A stretch of DNA of 64,000 bases from Cellulomonas sp. SG140 (GCF_025770785.1 NZ_JANZLA010000003.1:62001-126000); one strand, 5' to 3'. Positions 1-8,656 are shown, numbered from the stretch's first letter. Numbers and translations: made by a program. The notes: generated by a model from the letters alone, not told the origin.

Positions 1-338
1 GGATCGACCCGACCCCGCTCCGCAAGCGCATCAACGACATCACCGACCTGCTCGCGCGCGAGGACGCGGACACCGCGGAGCTGCTGGGTGGGGCGGGGCG
101 GCAGGCCAGTCGCGGCAAGGCGCCGGTGCCGGGCTTCGGGTCTCGTCGCGGACCGCAGGACGAGCGCACGAAGCTCGTGGGTGCGGCAGCCGGGGAGCTC
201 GCGGACCTGATCCAGGACCTCACCGACCAGATGCACGCGGCCGCCGCGGAGCTGCAGTTCGAGCTCGCGGCCCGGCTGCGCGACGAGATCTCCGGACTGA
301 AGAAGGAGCTGCGGCAGATGCAGGCCGCCACGGCCTGA
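1..338 (+). CDS. uvrB: UvrABC excision nuclease subunit B, C-terminal fragment
   Basis: This is the 3' end of a gene that enters from the left edge, read in the frame beginning at base 3 and ending at TGA 336-338. The visible 111 residues hold the end of the helicase body (RKRINDITDLLA) and a terminal UVR motif (AAAAELQFELAARLRDEI), the helix-loop-helix that binds UvrC. UvrB is the DNA-loading helicase of nucleotide excision repair. The last residues, LKKELRQMQ, are the usual UvrB ending. A GTG inside the frame at 126 is not a start. The rest of the gene lies outside the window. uvrA and uvrC follow at 8.7 and 12.2 kb. Confidence 0.9.
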   Translation, partial: IDPTPLRKRINDITDLLAREDADTAELLGGAGRQASRGKAPVPGFGSRRGPQDERTKLVGAAAGELADLIQDLTDQMHAAAAELQFELAARLRDEISGLKKELRQMQAATA

Positions 339-419
339 CCGCCGCCCGGGTGGCGGGGGACGCGACGGGTCGACCGGCGCGCCCGACGCCCCGCGGAGCG
401 CCTTCCGGGAAGGGTCGCC

Positions 420-425
420 TACACT
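420..425 (+). promoter_or_regulatory. Probable -10 element for terC leader RNA
   Basis: TACACT fits the actinobacterial TANNNT -10 hexamer. Transcription would start at about 431, exactly where the riboswitch-like fold begins, which supports both calls. No convincing -35 is visible. Confidence 0.5.
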
Positions 426-429
426 AGGC

Positions 430-526
430 GGCGGAGGGGAGTACTCCCTTACGACGTCATCGTCATCACGGTCGCCGACGAAGTCGACCCGGTGACGTCG
501 GTCCGGGCACGCTGAGAACGACCGCC
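430..526 (+). promoter_or_regulatory. Probable yybP-ykoY (Mn2+) riboswitch aptamer
   Basis: The leader of the first terC gene carries hallmarks of the yybP-ykoY aptamer: GGGGAGTA at 436-443, the conserved stretch GTCATCGTCATCACGG in the middle, and GCTGAGA at 511-517 before a closing strand. Bases 430-434 (GGCGG) can pair with 522-526 (CCGCC) as P1. This RNA family senses Mn2+ and often precedes TerC/Alx and MntP exporters, including actinobacterial TerC genes, so the context fits. The assignment is from memory of the consensus; a covariance-model search was not possible. Confidence 0.72.
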
Positions 527-539
527 CGCGGCAGAGAAG

Positions 540-572
540 ACCTCCGGTGATCTCGTCATGTGCACCGGAGGT
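540..572 (+). promoter_or_regulatory. Hairpin sequestering the terC ribosome binding site
   Basis: Bases 540-549 (ACCTCCGGTG) are perfectly complementary to 563-572 (CACCGGAGGT), giving a 10-bp stem with a 13-nt loop. The 3' arm contains the Shine-Dalgarno GGAGG of the terC start at 579. This is the expected off-state of a translational riboswitch expression platform: Mn2+ binding upstream would have to disfavour this stem. It lacks a U-tract, so it is not a terminator. Confidence 0.7.
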
Positions 573-578
573 AGTTCC

Positions 579-1598
579 ATGGACGTTCCAGGCTGGGTGT
601 GGGCGCTGACCGTCGGCGTCGTCGTCGCGATGCTCGTCGCCGACTACGTCGGGCACGTGCGGGCGGTCCACGAGCCGTCGCTGCGCGAGGCGGCGCGCTG
701 GTCGGCGGCCTACGTCGGGATCGCCGTCGCGTTCGGCGCGCTGGTCTGGGCCGTGTGGGGGTCGGGCCCGGGTGGTGAGTACTTCGCGGGCTACGTGACG
801 GAGAAGAGCCTGTCCGTGGACAACCTCTTCGTCTTCGTCCTCATCATGTCCAGCTTCCGCGTCCCGCGGAAGTACCAGCAGAAGGTGCTGCTGACCGGCA
901 TCACCGTCGCCCTGGTGCTGCGCACCGCGTTCATCTTCCTGGGCGCGGCACTGATCGCCCACGCGACCTGGGTGTTCTACGTCTTCGGTGCCTTCCTGCT
1001 CTACGCGGCGTGGACGCAGCTGCGCGCCGGGGAGGACGACGGCGAGTACCACGAGAACGCGGTGCTCCGGCTGACGCGTCGGCTGTTCCGGGTCACCGAC
1101 GACTACGCGGGCGACCACCTGGTCGTCCGTCGGGACGGCCGCAGCTGGATCACGCCGATGCTGGTGGTGATGATCGCGATCGGCTCGGCGGACGTGATGT
1201 TCGCGGTCGACTCGATCCCGGCGATCTTCGGGCTGACCCAGGAGACGTACCTCGTCTTCGCGGCCAACGCGTTCTCGCTCCTGGGGCTGCGGCAGCTCTA
1301 CTTCCTGGTCGACGGCCTCCTCGACAAGCTGGTCTACCTGTCCTACGGCCTCGCCGTGATCCTCGCCTTCATCGGCGCGAAGCTGGTGCTGCACGCGCTG
1401 CACACCAACGAGGTGCCGTTCGTCAACGGCGGGGAGCATGTCGCCGTCCCCGAGATCCCGACCGCCGCCTCCCTGGTGGTGATCGTCGCCGTCCTGGCTG
1501 TGACCACCGCCGCCTCCCTGCTGAGCACCCGGGACCGCCCGGGGCGTGACCGGAGCACCGTCAGCGTCGCCGACACCGAAGGGGACCCCACCCGATGA
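579..1598 (+). CDS. terC: TerC family integral membrane protein (probable Mn2+ exporter)
   Basis: A 339-aa polytopic membrane protein of the TerC/Alx family, associated with tellurite resistance and, in characterised members, Mn2+ efflux. The two family signatures are present: EKSLSVDNLFVF (about 75-86) and FAVDSIPAIFG (about 208-218), whose acidic residues lie in membrane helices and probably bind metal. A soluble loop (about 145-185) lies between the two halves. ATG 579 is chosen over ATG 558 because GGAGG at 567-571 sits 7 nt before it and the family begins there. The gene overlaps a second terC by ATGA and is preceded by a probable Mn2+ riboswitch. Confidence 0.88.
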   Translation: MDVPGWVWALTVGVVVAMLVADYVGHVRAVHEPSLREAARWSAAYVGIAVAFGALVWAVWGSGPGGEYFAGYVTEKSLSVDNLFVFVLIMSSFRVPRKYQQKVLLTGITVALVLRTAFIFLGAALIAHATWVFYVFGAFLLYAAWTQLRAGEDDGEYHENAVLRLTRRLFRVTDDYAGDHLVVRRDGRSWITPMLVVMIAIGSADVMFAVDSIPAIFGLTQETYLVFAANAFSLLGLRQLYFLVDGLLDKLVYLSYGLAVILAFIGAKLVLHALHTNEVPFVNGGEHVAVPEIPTAASLVVIVAVLAVTTAASLLSTRDRPGRDRSTVSVADTEGDPTR

Positions 1599-2650
1599 CC
1601 CACCAGATGCCGGTGCTGTTCCAGGTCGTGTCGCTCGTCGCCGTCGTCGGCCTGCTCATGGCGGACCTGGCGGTGATCGGCCGCCGGCCGCACGTGCCGT
1701 CCACCCGCGAGAGCCTGCGGTGGGTGGCGGTGTACGTCGTGCTCGCGCTGGTGTTCGCGGCCCTCGTCGGCGTGGTGGCCGGTGCGGTGCCGGCGGGGGA
1801 GTTCATCGCCGGCTGGCTGACCGAGTACAGCCTGTCCGTCGACAACCTGTTCGTGTTCGTGTTGATCATGTCGGCGTTCGCCGTGCCACGGGACCACCAG
1901 CAGAAGGTGCTGCTGGTCGGCATCATCGTGGCCCTGGTGCTGCGCGGCGGGTTCATCCTCGCGGGGGCCGCGGTGGTCACGCGGTACAGCTGGGTGTTCT
2001 ACGTGTTCGGCGCGTTCCTGGTGTACACGGCGGTGCACCTGCTGCGCGGCGGCGAGAGCGGCGACGACGAGTACCACGAGAACGTCCTCGTCCGGGCGGC
2101 ACGCCGGTTGTGGCCGATCTCCCGGGAGTACGACGGCGGCGCCGTGCGCACGGTGGTCGACGGTCGCCGGATGTTCACCCCGCTGCTGGTGGTGTTCCTG
2201 GCGATCGGCACCACGGACGTGCTGTTCGCCTTCGACTCCATCCCGGCGATCTTCGGTCTGACGCACGACCCGTTCATCGTCTTCACGTCGAACGTCTTCG
2301 CGCTGATGGGGCTGCGCCAGCTGTTCTTCCTGCTGGGGGGTGTGCTCGACCGGATCGTGTACCTGCCGTACGGGCTGGCCGCGATCCTCGGCTTCATCGG
2401 CCTGAAGCTGGTCTCGGAGGCGCTCCGCAGCAACGCCGTGCCGTTCGTCAACGGCGGCCGCCCGGTCGGGTGGGCGCCGGAGGTGCCGACCTGGCTGTCA
2501 CTCGTCGTCATCGCCGGTTCGTTGGGGGCGGCCACCGCCGCGAGCGTCGTCCATGCGAACCGGCACCGACTGCCGGGGCGGCTCGGGCGGCCCGCCGGCG
2601 ACCAGGCTGCCGGGCCGGCGGCCGACGAGAGCGGGGCGCTGGAGCGCTGA
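1595..2650 (+). CDS. TerC family integral membrane protein, second tandem copy
   Basis: A 351-aa paralogue of the preceding protein, beginning inside its stop codon (ATGA at 1595-1598), so the two are translationally coupled and share the Mn2+-riboswitch leader. It has the same signatures, EYSLSVDNLFVFVL and FAFDSIPAIFGL, the same QQKVLL helix region and the motif NAVPFVNGG near the end. The C-terminus carries a hydrophilic tail that differs from copy one. Family knowledge points to metal-ion (Mn2+) export; whether the pair forms a heteromer or has diverged in substrate cannot be told from sequence. Confidence 0.87.
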   Translation: MTHQMPVLFQVVSLVAVVGLLMADLAVIGRRPHVPSTRESLRWVAVYVVLALVFAALVGVVAGAVPAGEFIAGWLTEYSLSVDNLFVFVLIMSAFAVPRDHQQKVLLVGIIVALVLRGGFILAGAAVVTRYSWVFYVFGAFLVYTAVHLLRGGESGDDEYHENVLVRAARRLWPISREYDGGAVRTVVDGRRMFTPLLVVFLAIGTTDVLFAFDSIPAIFGLTHDPFIVFTSNVFALMGLRQLFFLLGGVLDRIVYLPYGLAAILGFIGLKLVSEALRSNAVPFVNGGRPVGWAPEVPTWLSLVVIAGSLGAATAASVVHANRHRLPGRLGRPAGDQAAGPAADESGALER

Positions 2651-2706
2651 CGGTTCCCGCGGGACGGCGGGACCGGTGCCCCTCCGCCCCCGAGCGCCGA
2701 GCCGCC

Positions 2707-2997
2707 TCAGAGGCTCGTGGACCAGGGGCCGAGGATGACGTCCCAGGCGCGCACGTCCGTCGAGCGGACCAGGCCTTCGCGGGCGAACGGGTCCTGGGCG
2801 AGGAGCTGCGCCAGCGCCTCCGCCTCGGCGGCACGGAACACCAGCAGGGCGCCGGGCTCGCCGTCGGCGAAGGGACCGGAGCCCAGCAGGGCGCCGCGGT
2901 CGGCCTGACCGGCCAGCCAGGCACGGTGCTCCGGGCGGACCTGGTCGCGCACGTCGGCGCGCTCGTCGTACGTGTAGCGGACGGCGTAGGTGGTCAT
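2707..2997 (-). CDS. YciI-like protein
   Basis: A 96-aa protein of the YciI/YCII ferredoxin-like fold. The N-terminus TTYAVRYTYDERADVRDQVRPEHRAWL shows in several short pieces the family pattern of a first beta strand followed by R(P)EHRAWL, where the conserved His is thought to be catalytic; GSGPFADGEPGALLVF is the second signature. The biochemical role of the family is poorly defined. It is convergent with terC2 and divergent from the acyl-CoA dehydrogenase. The ATG lies at 2995-2997. It is unrelated to the DGPF protein at 51.7 kb except by fold. Confidence 0.75.
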   Translation of the reverse strand: MTTYAVRYTYDERADVRDQVRPEHRAWLAGQADRGALLGSGPFADGEPGALLVFRAAEAEALAQLLAQDPFAREGLVRSTDVRAWDVILGPWSTSL

Positions 2998-3086
2998 CGC
3001 CCTATCGTGCCCGAGCTCGTGGCGTGGCCCCAGCCGGGACGGTGACCCGAGCCGGGGCCGTGGTCGGTGGCCGGGAGGATGGCAGA

Positions 3087-4262
3087 GTGACGCGCATGCC
3101 TCGTCATCACCGCACGTTGCTCACCGACGACCTGCTCGCCCGGGTCCACGACCGCGCTCCGGTGCACGACCGTGACAACACCTTCCCGCACGACGACCTC
3201 GCCGACCTGCGTGCCGCCGGGTACCTGACGGCGTTCGTCCCCACGGAGCTCGGTGGTGCCGGGCTGACCCTCGAGGAGGTCGCCCGCGAGCAGGTGCGTC
3301 TCGCGGCCGCTGCGCCGGCCACCGCTCTGGCGCTGAACATGCACCTGGTGGTGACGGGGATGGCCGCTCTGCTGATGGCGGACGGCGACGACTCGATGCG
3401 GTTCGTGCTGCAGGACGCTGCGGCCGGAGAGGTGCTCGCGTTCGGCAACTCCGAGGCGGGCAACGACCTCGTGATGTTCGGTTCACGCACTCGCGCCGAG
3501 CGCGCGACCGACGGCGGCTACCGGTACGTCGGCACCAAGATCTTCACGTCGTTGTCGCCGGTCTGGACGCGCCTCGCGACCTTCGGCCTCGACGACGCGG
3601 ACCCCTCGGACCCCCGTCTGGTCCACGGGGTCGTGGCCCGCGAGCAGGGCGGGGTGACCGTAGGTGAGGACTGGGACACCCTGGGCATGCGCGCGACCCA
3701 GTCGGCGACGACGCACCTGGAGGGCGCCTACGCACCGCCGGACCGCATCGTCCGGCGGCTGCCGCCCGGGCCGAGCGCCGACCCCTACATCGTCGCGCTG
3801 TTCTCCGTCTTCGAGATCCTGCTCGCCGCTGTGTACACGGGCATCGGACGGCGTGCCCTCGAGCTCGGTGCGGCCAACGCCAGGCGCCGCACGTCGATGA
3901 AGTACGACGGGCGCAGCTACGCCGACGACCCGGACATCCGGTGGAAGGTCGCCGATGCGGCACTGGCTCAGGACGGTGCCGAGCTCCAGGTGTTCGCCCT
4001 GGCACGGGACGTGGACGAGCGGGTCGACCACGGCGCACGGCTGTTCGCGCAGCTCGTGGGGCTCAAGGTGCGCGCCACCGAGTCAGCGCGGACGGTCGTC
4101 GACCTCGCCCTGCGGGTCAGCGGCGGCGCGGCGTACTACACCGGCAACGAGCTGAGCCGGCTCTACCGGGACGTGCTCGCTGGCATCTACCACCCGTCGG
4201 ACGACGAGTCGGCGCATGCGACCGTGGCCCAGTCCCTGCTGGGTCCGGTGAACGCTCGGTGA
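3087..4262 (+). CDS. Acyl-CoA dehydrogenase family protein
   Basis: A 391-aa flavoprotein of the acyl-CoA dehydrogenase superfamily, which oxidises acyl-CoA at the alpha-beta bond with FAD. The N-terminal helical domain contains the motif PTELGGAGLTLEEV, and the middle beta domain contains SEAGND and KIFTSLSP, equivalent to the G(A)T-E/N-(F)TS region. A C-terminal helical bundle ends with YRDVLAGIYHPSDDE. The usual catalytic Glu cannot be placed with confidence. GTG 3087 is chosen because GGGAGG (3073-3078) lies 8 nt upstream; ATG 3096 is the alternative. It is followed by a palindrome and an acyl-CoA ligase. Confidence 0.8.
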   Translation: MTRMPRHHRTLLTDDLLARVHDRAPVHDRDNTFPHDDLADLRAAGYLTAFVPTELGGAGLTLEEVAREQVRLAAAAPATALALNMHLVVTGMAALLMADGDDSMRFVLQDAAAGEVLAFGNSEAGNDLVMFGSRTRAERATDGGYRYVGTKIFTSLSPVWTRLATFGLDDADPSDPRLVHGVVAREQGGVTVGEDWDTLGMRATQSATTHLEGAYAPPDRIVRRLPPGPSADPYIVALFSVFEILLAAVYTGIGRRALELGAANARRRTSMKYDGRSYADDPDIRWKVADAALAQDGAELQVFALARDVDERVDHGARLFAQLVGLKVRATESARTVVDLALRVSGGAAYYTGNELSRLYRDVLAGIYHPSDDESAHATVAQSLLGPVNAR

Positions 4263-4278
4263 AGGTCCGCGGCACAGG

Positions 4279-4311
4279 ACCTACGGACGCGTAAGTTACG
4301 CGGCCGTAGGT
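4279..4311. promoter_or_regulatory. 33-bp palindrome, probable repressor operator
   Basis: Sixteen bases on each side of a central G are mirror-complementary with one mismatch (positions 9/25); the core is CGTAAGTTACG. It lies immediately upstream of the acyl-CoA ligase -10/start region and just after the acyl-CoA dehydrogenase stop. Long CGTAAG/TTACG palindromes are typical of TetR-type operators in actinobacterial lipid metabolism genes. Without a U-tract or a real loop it is a poor terminator. The cognate regulator is not in the window. Confidence 0.65.
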
Positions 4312-4312
4312 T

Positions 4313-4318
4313 TACGCT
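4313..4318 (+). promoter_or_regulatory. Probable -10 of a leaderless promoter for the acyl-CoA ligase
   Basis: TACGCT lies 6 nt before GTG 4325. There is no Shine-Dalgarno sequence, so transcription probably starts at the GTG. The palindromic operator overlaps the space where RNA polymerase would bind upstream. Confidence 0.45.
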
Positions 4319-4324
4319 CGTACC

Positions 4325-6040
4325 GTGCCGACGACGTCAGGACCGACCACTCACAGCTCGCCCACGACGTCGGTCCCGCGAGAGGTGGACGTCCCCGACG
4401 AGCCTCTGAGCGCGGCGCTCGACCGTGCCGCCACGTCGTTCCCCGACCGGGTCGCCGTCGACTTCCTCGGCGCGACCACGACCTACCGCCGGCTCGCCGA
4501 CCGGGTCTCCCGTGCGGCGGCGGTGCTGCTCGAGCTCGGCGTCCGCCGAGGGGACCGCGTCGCGCTGGTCCTGCCGAACAGCACCTCGCACGTCGTCGCG
4601 GTGCACGCGGTGCTCCGGATCGGTGCGGTCGTCGTCGAGCACAACCCGACGTACGCGGTCGAGTCGTTGCGGCACCAGCTGGCGGACAGCGGTGCCTGCG
4701 TTGCCCTCGTCTGGCGCAAGGCCGTGCCGTCGGTGCTGGCGGCCCGCGGGCCCTCGCTGCGCACCGTCGTGGCGGTGGACCTGGCCGAGGACCTGCCGCT
4801 GCGTTCCCGCCTGGCGCTGCACCTCCCCGTGCCCAAGGCGCGCGCGATGCGTGCCGCCCTCTGCGGCCCGGCGGTGCCGAGCGGCGTCCCGTCGTGGCAC
4901 CGCCTCGTCGCGGCGGCTGCGCCGCTGCCGGCGGACCATCCGGCGGCGGACCCGTCGGACGTCGCGCTGCTGCAGTACACGGGCGGCACCACGGGGACCC
5001 CGAAGGGTGCCGTGCTCACTCACCGCAACCTCGTGGCCAATGTGACGCAGGGGCGCGCGTGGACCGGGGCGCGGGACGGCGTCGAGGTCGTGTACGCCGT
5101 GCTGCCGTACTTCCACGCGTTCGGGATGACCCTGTGCCTGCTCTACGGCACCGGCATCGCGGCCACCCAGGTGGTGTTCCCGTCGTTCGACCCGGCGACC
5201 GTGCTCGCCGCGCAGCGCCGCCGCCCCGGCACCTTCCTGCCCGCCGTGCCGCCGATGCTCGAGCGGCTCGGAGTGGCGGCCGAGCGGACGGGTGCCGACC
5301 TGACGTCCTTCCGGTGCGCGCTCAGCGGCGCGATGGCGCTGCCCCGGGCGACCGCCGAACGGTGGGAGCGGCTGACCGGGGGCCTCGCCGTGGAGGGCTA
5401 CGGCATGACCGAGACGTCGCCGGTCGCGCTCGGCAACCCCCTGAGCCCGGCACGGCGCCCCGGCGCGCTGGGCACGCCGTTCCCGTCGACGCGGATCCGC
5501 GTCGTCTCGCAGGACGACCCCGAGCGCGACGTGCTGCCCGGTGAGCAGGGCGAGCTTCTGGTGACCGGTCCGCAGGTGTTCGCCGGGTACTGGAACCGGC
5601 CGGAGGAGACGGCGCACCAGCTGCTGGCCGGCGGGTGGCTGCGCACGGGCGACATCGTGCGCGTGGACCCCGACGGCTTCGTCGTCCTGGTCGACCGGCT
5701 CAAGGAGATGATCGTGAGCGGGGGGTTCAAGGTCTACCCGTCGCAGGTGGAGGACCACCTGCGGACGATGCCGGGCATCGCCGACGTGGCCGTGGTCGGC
5801 GAGCCGGCGGGGGAGCACGGCGAGAGCGTGGTGGCGGCGGTGGTGCTCGAGGAGGGCGCGCACGGCATCGACCTCGACGCGGTGCGGCACTGGTGCGAGG
5901 CCCGGCTGGCCCGCTACGCGGTCCCGCGTCGGCTCGTGGTGCTGCCGGACCTCCCGAGGTCGCAGGTCGGCAAGGTGCTCCGGCGAGTGGTCCGGGACAA
6001 CCTCGCCAAGGCCCAGGTGGTGCTACCCGCCGAGCAGTGA
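4325..6040 (+). CDS. Acyl-CoA synthetase (AMP-binding, FadD-like)
   Basis: A 571-aa ANL-superfamily adenylating enzyme that activates a carboxylic acid, probably a fatty acid, to acyl-AMP and then acyl-CoA. The AMP-binding signature LLQYTGGTTGTPKGAVLTH lies near residue 215, followed by GYGMTETSPVA, the hinge GDIVRVDPDGF, the A8 motif KEMIVSGGFKVYPSQVE and the catalytic lysine region RSQVGKVLRR close to the C-terminus. A Ser/Thr-rich N-terminal extension of about 25 residues precedes the domain. The start is GTG 4325, probably leaderless. It is downstream of the acyl-CoA dehydrogenase, so a beta-oxidation role is inferred. Substrate chain length cannot be read. Confidence 0.85.
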   Translation: MPTTSGPTTHSSPTTSVPREVDVPDEPLSAALDRAATSFPDRVAVDFLGATTTYRRLADRVSRAAAVLLELGVRRGDRVALVLPNSTSHVVAVHAVLRIGAVVVEHNPTYAVESLRHQLADSGACVALVWRKAVPSVLAARGPSLRTVVAVDLAEDLPLRSRLALHLPVPKARAMRAALCGPAVPSGVPSWHRLVAAAAPLPADHPAADPSDVALLQYTGGTTGTPKGAVLTHRNLVANVTQGRAWTGARDGVEVVYAVLPYFHAFGMTLCLLYGTGIAATQVVFPSFDPATVLAAQRRRPGTFLPAVPPMLERLGVAAERTGADLTSFRCALSGAMALPRATAERWERLTGGLAVEGYGMTETSPVALGNPLSPARRPGALGTPFPSTRIRVVSQDDPERDVLPGEQGELLVTGPQVFAGYWNRPEETAHQLLAGGWLRTGDIVRVDPDGFVVLVDRLKEMIVSGGFKVYPSQVEDHLRTMPGIADVAVVGEPAGEHGESVVAAVVLEEGAHGIDLDAVRHWCEARLARYAVPRRLVVLPDLPRSQVGKVLRRVVRDNLAKAQVVLPAEQ

Positions 6041-6065
6041 GGCTGTCGAGGGCGCGATCCGTGGC

Positions 6066-6773
6066 TCACCAGCCGCGCGCCCGCCAGGCGTCCAGCTGGC
6101 GCCGCTCGGCGCCCAGGGTCGTGTCGGGCCCGTGCCCGGGATAGACCCAGGCGGTGTCGTCGAACCGGTCGAAGACCCGTTCCGTCACGTCGCGGAACAG
6201 CTGGTCGAACCGCACCCTGTCGTTGCCGGTCGCGCCGACGCCACCGGGGAACAGGCTGTCGCCGGTGAAGAGGTGCGCCCTCCCGGCGACGGCGTCCGCC
6301 TCGTCGGCGTGCTCCGGCTCGCGGTAGACGAGCGCGACGGAGCCCGGCGTGTGGCCGCGCAGGGCGATCACCTCGAGGACGGCGTGGCCGACGGCGATCG
6401 TGTCACCGTCCTGCAGACGACGATCGACAGGGCGGTCGGCCGCCGCCGCGACCGCGTCGGCGTCCGGCGCCCCCGCCAGCAGGGGCGCTCCCGTGACCGC
6501 CACCACGGACGCCAGGGCCGACAGGTGGTCGGGGTGGCGGTGGGTCGTGACGATCCCGTCGAGCCGGGCGGACGCGGCGCCCTCACGGATCAGGCCGAGC
6601 AGGCGCTCCGGATCGGCGGCCGCGTCCACCAGCAGCTGCGCTCCCGTCCTGCGGCAGGTGACCAGGTAGGCGTTGTTGTCCATCGGCCCCACCGACGCCT
6701 TGCGGATCTCGACCTCGTCCAGCACCCGCACGTCGCTGGGGCCGCCCGGCCGGACGTCGCCGCTGTAGCTCAT
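6066..6773 (-). CDS. Metallo-beta-lactamase-fold hydrolase (glyoxalase II-like)
   Basis: A 235-aa MBL-fold metallohydrolase. The zinc motif THRHPDHLSAL (THxHxDH) lies at about 98-108, followed by GHTPGSVAL, TGDSLFPGG and YPGHGPDT, which supply the remaining metal ligands. This pattern matches hydroxyacylglutathione hydrolase-like enzymes, but actinobacteria lack glutathione, so the true thiol-ester substrate (for example a mycothiol conjugate) is unknown. The ATG at 6771-6773 overlaps the stop of the upstream GH15 gene (ATGA), so the two are coupled. The frame continues open far upstream over the GH15 gene; that part is antisense-frame noise. Confidence 0.8.
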   Translation of the reverse strand: MSYSGDVRPGGPSDVRVLDEVEIRKASVGPMDNNAYLVTCRRTGAQLLVDAAADPERLLGLIREGAASARLDGIVTTHRHPDHLSALASVVAVTGAPLLAGAPDADAVAAAADRPVDRRLQDGDTIAVGHAVLEVIALRGHTPGSVALVYREPEHADEADAVAGRAHLFTGDSLFPGGVGATGNDRVRFDQLFRDVTERVFDRFDDTAWVYPGHGPDTTLGAERRQLDAWRARGW

Positions 6774-8569
6774 GGCGTGCGCCGGCGCTGGGCGAGCTCG
6801 TACTGGTGCACCGCTCGGACCAGCGCCAGGTGCGACAGCGCCTGCGGGGTGTTGCCGGCCATCCGCCGGTGCTCGGGGTCGTACTGCTCGGCGAGCAGCC
6901 CGACGTCGTTGGTCAACCCGACCAGGACGTCGAGAACCGCGCGCGCCTCGTCCGCCCGGTCTGCCCGTGCGAGCGCGTCCGCCAGCCAGAACGAGCAGGC
7001 GAGGAACGGGTTCTCCCGTCCGCCCACCCCGTCGTCCGTCTTGTCGGACCGGTACCGCAGCAGCAGGCCGGGGGAGACCTCCAGCTCCTTGCGGATGGCG
7101 TCGAGCGTGGCGAGCATGCGCGGGTCCGTTGGCGGCAGGAAGTCGACCTGGAACATCTGCAGCAGCGACGCATCCGTGTGGGTGGCGCCCGGGTACTGCA
7201 CGAAGCTGCCGATCGTGTCCGACCACCCGTTCGCCAGGACGTCGGCGTGCGCGGCGTCCCGCTCCGCCCGCCACCGGTCCACGTCGCCGGGGACCCCGAG
7301 CGTCTCCACCGCCTTGACCGCACGGTCCAGCGCGGCCCAGGTCATGGCCCGCGAGTGCGTGAAGGCGCGGGGTCGCCCGCGCGACTCCCAGATGCCCGCG
7401 TCCGGCTCGCGCCAGGTCTTGACGAGGTGGTCGATCAGGTTCTGCTGGAGCGCCCACGAGGTCGGCGTCTCCTCGATCCCCGCCGCACGCGCCATCTCGA
7501 GGGCGCACATCACCTCGCCGAGCACGTCGTGCTGCACCTGTCCCGACGCGGCGTTCCCCACCCTGACCGGCCTGGAGCCGGCGTAGCCGGGAAGGTGGTC
7601 CAGCGTCCGCTCGCTGAGCTCACGCGCTCCGTCGAGGCGGTACATGATCTGCATGTCCGCGGCGTCGCCGGCCACGGCGCGCAGCAGCCAGCTGCGCCAG
7701 TGCTCGGTCTCGTGCAGGTAGCCGTGCTCGAGGAGGGCCTCGAGGGTCAGTGCCGCGTCACGCAGCCACGTGAACCGGTAGTCCCAGTTGCGCCCTCCGC
7801 CGAAGGTCTCCGGCAGCGAGGTGGTGACGGCCGCGACGATGCCGCCCGTCTCCGCGTGGGTCAGCAGCCGCAGGACGAGCAGCGACCGCACGACCGCCTG
7901 TCGGTACGGCCCCGGCACGTCCGCCCGGGCAGCCCAGGAGCGCCAGACCCGGGCGCTCGCGGCCAGCCCCTCCGCGACGTCGCCGATGCGGGCGACCGGC
8001 TGCCACGACGGCGACCACGTCAGGGTCAGGGTGACCGACTCACCGGAACGCAGCGTGAATCGGTCCTCGTGCCGGTTGTGCACCGCGTTGGGCAGGCGGT
8101 CGCCGTGGAGCACCAGGGAGTCCGGGCCGGCGATCGCGTGGATGGCGGGCCTGCCGTCGGGATCGGTCACGCGCTGGACCCACGGCCTGTACTGCCCGTA
8201 GCCGAACCGCACGACCCACTCGTGCAGGACCTCCACCTGACCGCGCGTGCAGGTGATGCGCCGGACGAGGTCGGCCCGTCCGTCGCCGAGCGGCATCGAC
8301 TCCTGCACCACGGCGGTGCCGTCGGGACCCTCGTACGTCGTCTCGAGCACGAACGAGTCGTCGAGGTAGCACCGGGTCACGCGTTCGGCGTCGGGGACGG
8401 TGAGGACCCAGCGGCCGTTGTCCGCGTCGCCCAGAAGGGCGGCGAAGCAGGCGCGCGAGTCGAACCGTGGCAGGCACAACCAGTCCACGGACCCCCGGCG
8501 GGAGACGAGGGCGGCCGTGCGGCCGTCCCCGAGCACGGCGTACTCGTCGATCGGAAGCTCGTTGCTCAT
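6770..8569 (-). CDS. Glycoside hydrolase family 15 protein (glucoamylase/trehalase-like)
   Basis: A 599-aa GH15 protein. The N-terminal beta domain starts with the typical [17 protein letters not shown] and [13 protein letters not shown]. The catalytic (alpha/alpha)6 barrel includes [18 protein letters not shown] and ends with [16 protein letters not shown]. Related actinobacterial enzymes act on trehalose or alpha-1,4-glucans. No signal peptide is seen, so it is cytoplasmic. The start is ATG 8567-8569; ATG 8578 is equally possible, as neither has a good Shine-Dalgarno. It is divergent from uvrA and coupled to the MBL-fold hydrolase. Confidence 0.85.
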   Translation of the reverse strand: MSNELPIDEYAVLGDGRTAALVSRRGSVDWLCLPRFDSRACFAALLGDADNGRWVLTVPDAERVTRCYLDDSFVLETTYEGPDGTAVVQESMPLGDGRADLVRRITCTRGQVEVLHEWVVRFGYGQYRPWVQRVTDPDGRPAIHAIAGPDSLVLHGDRLPNAVHNRHEDRFTLRSGESVTLTLTWSPSWQPVARIGDVAEGLAASARVWRSWAARADVPGPYRQAVVRSLLVLRLLTHAETGGIVAAVTTSLPETFGGGRNWDYRFTWLRDAALTLEALLEHGYLHETEHWRSWLLRAVAGDAADMQIMYRLDGARELSERTLDHLPGYAGSRPVRVGNAASGQVQHDVLGEVMCALEMARAAGIEETPTSWALQQNLIDHLVKTWREPDAGIWESRGRPRAFTHSRAMTWAALDRAVKAVETLGVPGDVDRWRAERDAAHADVLANGWSDTIGSFVQYPGATHTDASLLQMFQVDFLPPTDPRMLATLDAIRKELEVSPGLLLRYRSDKTDDGVGGRENPFLACSFWLADALARADRADEARAVLDVLVGLTNDVGLLAEQYDPEHRRMAGNTPQALSHLALVRAVHQYELAQRRRTP

Positions 8570-8616
8570 CGAGCCCATCGTCGCGCCCGAGGCATCGACC
8601 CGCACGTTCGCCGGGA

Positions 8617-8632
8617 TCGAACATGTGTGCGA
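8617..8632. promoter_or_regulatory. LexA (SOS) box of uvrA
   Basis: TCGAACATGTGTGCGA differs at one position from the actinobacterial SOS consensus TCGAAC-N4-GTTCGA. It sits where the -35 of the uvrA promoter would be, 18 nt upstream of the -10, an ideal place for repression. uvrA is a classic LexA target. Confidence 0.85.
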
Positions 8633-8650
8633 GATGTCGGTGGCGCCACG

Positions 8651-8656
8651 TACACT
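8651..8656 (+). promoter_or_regulatory. uvrA -10 element, leaderless transcript
   Basis: TACACT lies 8 nt before the uvrA GTG. There is no ribosome binding site in between, so the mRNA is probably leaderless. The LexA box overlaps the -35 region. Confidence 0.65.
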
